Of a DNA stretch of 64,000 nucleotides, positions 61,951 to 64,000 are shown one piece after another. Position numbers and translations under genes: made by a program. Location of the stretch: contig DAAQ01000010.1 in NCBI GenBank assembly GCA_001701225.1, positions 133,847 through 197,846 of the forward strand, read 5' to 3'. Position 1 is the stretch's first letter. Every line of letters starts with the position of its first letter. The notes below the pieces were generated by a model. That model was not told where the DNA came from, ran no database searches, and saw nothing but the letters and a program-made list of their open reading frames with translations. Source of the stretch: Bacteroidales bacterium H5. Lineage in GTDB: Bacteria > Bacteroidota > Bacteroidia > Bacteroidales > Muribaculaceae.

Positions 61951-61982
61951 TTTGTCTGTATTGGTAAAATTTTGTACCATTG
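61951..61982 (+). promoter_or_regulatory. promoter of the surface-polysaccharide operon
   Basis: TTTG (61951-61954), a 20-bp spacer and TACCATTG (61975-61982), one mismatch to TAnnTTTG. The transcript would begin near 61988 and carry a leader of about 210 nt. Confidence 0.55.
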
Positions 61983-61987
61983 CGCCC

Positions 61988-62196
61988 GAAAATATATCTC
62001 TATTGTAGAGATATTTATTTGGGATGCAGTTTTAACCCCATATTCTGTGGTAGCGGAATGCTCTGACATATCTTTTGGAAACCTTTGCTCTTTGTCTATG
62101 TCGATAAAGTCAGAGGAAGAGAGGATATGTGCGGGGCATGACTTTTTTTCGCACCATAGGTGAAATCATAGCATTGGTAATCAGTGATATATAGCG
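61988..62196 (+). promoter_or_regulatory. structured 5' leader of the polysaccharide operon
   Basis: Starts with a perfect 9-bp hairpin (ATATCTCTA-TTG-TAGAGATAT, 61994-62014). Further on, CTCTGAC (62061-62067) pairs with GTCAGAG (62109-62115), while the overlapping ACATATC (62066-62072) pairs with GATATGT (62124-62130), so the pairings compete. GTGCG/CGCAC encloses a T7 tract (62129-62154). No coding frame is seen. Leaders of this kind are where UpxY proteins act in Bacteroides. Confidence 0.5.
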
Positions 62197-63576
62197 ATGA
62201 GCTTCCTTGAATTTGTCGAAAATAGGGTTGCATCTGCAGACGCTGACATGATTACAGGATATGCCGTTAGGTCGTATGTGACGGCTTCGGAAGCTGATAA
62301 CACAGACCTTACACCTGAGGACAGGCTCAGGATATGGATTGCCGGAATGATTTTGGGTGGTATCAAGCCTTCGACACGTAAGAGGTATGTGGGCAAGCTC
62401 CATTCTCTATATAAGGAGTGGAATGGCGATGCCGGAGATGACCCCTTCCTGTCGGTGAGGGATGCGATAGAGTATCCCGGGACATATGTCAGAGGGGAGG
62501 CCGTGGCCAATCTTGACATGGTGTCGCGTGTGCTCAAGAAATCTCCCGAGGCGGCCGATTGGCAAGCGCTAAACATCTTCCTCTATCTGCTCTATGATGT
62601 TCGGATGTCCCTGGCCGATATGGTGAACCTGCGTTTTGAGTCTGCAGACCCGGTCTGTCCGCAGATAGAGGACATTCTCACAGCCATGCATACATCACCC
62701 AGACGCAAATATGTGTTTGAGCTGTCGCAAGGAAAGGTGCGTGAGCAGAGGATTGTGAAGAATATTGTGGGTGATGTGCATTCGGCATTGCGCATGGCGG
62801 GGATGAGGTTTGACAGCGGATTTTCGCGCGACTCCATAACCGCGATATGGATTGCGGCGGCCTTGCGTTGCGGCATACATCTGTCCGAAATCCGTGCCAT
62901 GGTCGATTCGATACCTTCGGAATATGAAGCCCTCTCGCTTTTGCATCCCGCAATGCTTTCGGTGTCGCGTCGTGAGGAGATCATACGCACTGTCGCAGAC
63001 TTGATTAACGACAATGCGTCGAGATGGTTTGTGATGAGACTCCGGGCCGGGAAGACACCCGAGGATATTGACCGAGGCGTGTGCGACATTATGCCCGAAA
63101 GCAGGCCTGATGTCGTATTCTATTACCCGAAACGGATTGTGACACGCAAGGAGAACAAGAAGCTGGTCAGGGAAGAGGTGCCATATATCCCCGGCATACT
63201 CTTCTTCAGGATGCGCAAGGACCGTGTGGCAAGCCTCTTCCATCATATCGGCGACATGGCCTGGTGCTACAGGATAAGCAACCGGCCCGACAGCCCTTAC
63301 TCGGTTATCCCGCGGCGCGAGATGGAGAGTTTCCAGCGGCAGATAGGCCAGTTCACCCCCGATATAAAGATAGATCTTGTCGAGCGAGAGACTCCACTTG
63401 AGGTCGGAAGCCGTGTCAGGATAAACGGCGGAGGCATGATGGTGGGACTCGAAGGGCTCATCGAGGATGTGCATGACGCCGACGGCACATGCACATATAC
63501 ATTGAGAATATCCCAGACAGCCGCCCTGAGATGGACGGTCCGTGTAGATGGGACATTCGTACAGCCTGTGGGCTGA
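62197..63576 (+). CDS. NusG/UpxY-like antiterminator fused to a degenerate tyrosine-recombinase-like domain
   Basis: 459 residues. Residues ~265-380 are an NGN domain of UpxY type (SRWFVMRLRAGKTPED... VREEVPYIPGILFFRMRKD... VIPRREMESFQRQI) and ~395-459 a KOW-containing domain (VGSRVRINGGGMMVGLEGLIEDV). The first ~260 residues resemble an integrase: a SAM-like core-binding part (GGIKPSTRKRYVGKLHSLYKEW) and a catalytic-like part with FLYLLYDVRMSLADMVNLRF at the box-I Arg, but the HxxR and GH boxes are lost (FSRDSITAIWIAAALRCG... MVDSIP). UpxY proteins prevent premature termination in capsule operons; the next gene is a Wza-type exporter. The fold of the N-terminal part is inference from sequence pattern. 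Confidence 0.75.
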   Translation: MSFLEFVENRVASADADMITGYAVRSYVTASEADNTDLTPEDRLRIWIAGMILGGIKPSTRKRYVGKLHSLYKEWNGDAGDDPFLSVRDAIEYPGTYVRGEAVANLDMVSRVLKKSPEAADWQALNIFLYLLYDVRMSLADMVNLRFESADPVCPQIEDILTAMHTSPRRKYVFELSQGKVREQRIVKNIVGDVHSALRMAGMRFDSGFSRDSITAIWIAAALRCGIHLSEIRAMVDSIPSEYEALSLLHPAMLSVSRREEIIRTVADLINDNASRWFVMRLRAGKTPEDIDRGVCDIMPESRPDVVFYYPKRIVTRKENKKLVREEVPYIPGILFFRMRKDRVASLFHHIGDMAWCYRISNRPDSPYSVIPRREMESFQRQIGQFTPDIKIDLVERETPLEVGSRVRINGGGMMVGLEGLIEDVHDADGTCTYTLRISQTAALRWTVRVDGTFVQPVG

Positions 63577-63612
63577 CAATATTTTGATTTCAAACAGAGA
63601 CATCATAACAAC

Positions 63613-64000
63613 ATGCGCATAAGATTCATCGCGTCCGGCGTTGTGTGCGCGGCCCTGATGCTGGGGTCGTGCTCGACGCCGAAGAACATAACCTATTTCC
63701 AGGACGTGGCCGACGGGGCGACCGTGGCCCCACAGCAGCAGCTCGAAATCCGCGTCAGGCCCGAGGACAAGCTCTCGATAATAGTGACCACGCAGGACCC
63801 GGCCCTGTCGAACCTGTTCAACCTGGTAAGAGTTCAGACCAAGCTCGGTAATACTACGTCTTCTACCACTACAGCCTCCAATAGTAGCGATGGGAATACG
63901 TCATGCTATACAGTCGACTCGCACGGCGACATCAATTTCCCGGTGCTGGGGAGGCTGCACATCGGCGGGATGACACGCCAGGAGGTGGCCGCGTATATCG
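63613..64000 (+). CDS. Wza-type polysaccharide export outer-membrane lipoprotein, 5' part (continues past window)
   Basis: 129 codons visible. Lipoprotein signal MRIRFIASGVVCAALMLGSC, then TPKNITYFQDVADG and the Poly_export motif IRVRPEDKLSIIVTTQDPALSNLFNL; the domain resumes at YTVDSHGDINFPVLGRLHIGGMTRQEVAAYI. Between them is a Ser/Thr/Asn-rich insert (about residues 78-98) encoded by A+T-richer codons than its surroundings. Wza-family proteins form the outer-membrane channel for capsule or exopolysaccharide. It begins 36 bp after the antiterminator gene, confirming a polysaccharide operon. Confidence 0.9.
   Translation, partial: MRIRFIASGVVCAALMLGSCSTPKNITYFQDVADGATVAPQQQLEIRVRPEDKLSIIVTTQDPALSNLFNLVRVQTKLGNTTSSTTTASNSSDGNTSCYTVDSHGDINFPVLGRLHIGGMTRQEVAAYI

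Noticed and set aside
61951..62020. Invertible capsule promoter flanked by recombinase sites, as in Bacteroides fragilis
   Set aside because: No inverted repeats flanking the promoter were found and no intact recombinase gene is adjacent in the window.

Overview
The window looks like a chromosome segment of a Gram-negative Bacteroidales bacterium. The evidence is a SusC/SusD pair, a hybrid two-component regulator, Bacteroidetes promoters (TTTG / TAnnTTTG), a MurF-alanine racemase fusion, DUF4290 and GSCFA proteins, and a lipoprotein-type Omp85. The high G+C (by eye well above 50%) and the gut-glycan gene set suggest a Muribaculaceae-like gut commensal; that family assignment is inference.

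Layout. 1-4390: end of a TamB-like gene and its outer-membrane partner TamL. 4425-9609: housekeeping run (thioredoxin-fold protein, YicC nuclease, gmk, nadD, DUF5063, rpiB, mazG, RecB-like nuclease). 9623-15619, minus strand: YfcE phosphodiesterase, a lipoprotein with a glycosidase-like fold, rpsU, a GNAT toxin with a 50-residue antitoxin gene, and an RprX/RprY-like two-component system. 15733-21147, minus: GH43, D-mannonate oxidoreductase, uxuA and a GH115 alpha-glucuronidase, a path from polymer-bound glucuronate to 2-keto-3-deoxygluconate. 21368-43039, plus: a hybrid two-component sensor broken by a C8 tract, GH2, SusC, SusD, PL11, a triple-domain SGNH/CE12 esterase, GH28 and a second GH2, together a pectin/rhamnogalacturonan-I utilisation locus. 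43397-46236, minus: an alpha/beta-hydrolase esterase and a PL1 pectate lyase with a C-terminal sorting-like domain.

46307-61329 is a long minus-strand housekeeping run: murF-alr, GSCFA, lipoprotein, esterase, comEC, yeiH-type exporter, aroE, an HU-TM-LysM protein, HU, proS, OmpA-like, a small acidic protein, rimM, DUF4290, fabG and a TetR regulator. 61559-64000, plus: a GlsB/YeaQ membrane protein, then the start of a surface-polysaccharide operon. That operon has a promoter, a structured leader, an unusual fusion of a recombinase-like domain to a NusG/UpxY-type antiterminator, and the start of a Wza-type export lipoprotein.

Most striking: (i) the C8 tract that splits the sensor and is a candidate phase-variation switch; (ii) two 20-bp tandem direct repeats between the sensor and the GH115 operon, a likely operator; (iii) two intergenic 'palindromes of palindromes' of about 207 and 299 bp; (iv) the recombinase-like/NusG fusion with a leader that can form alternative pairings; (v) the triple SGNH esterase. 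No tRNA, rRNA, CRISPR array or insertion sequence was recognised.
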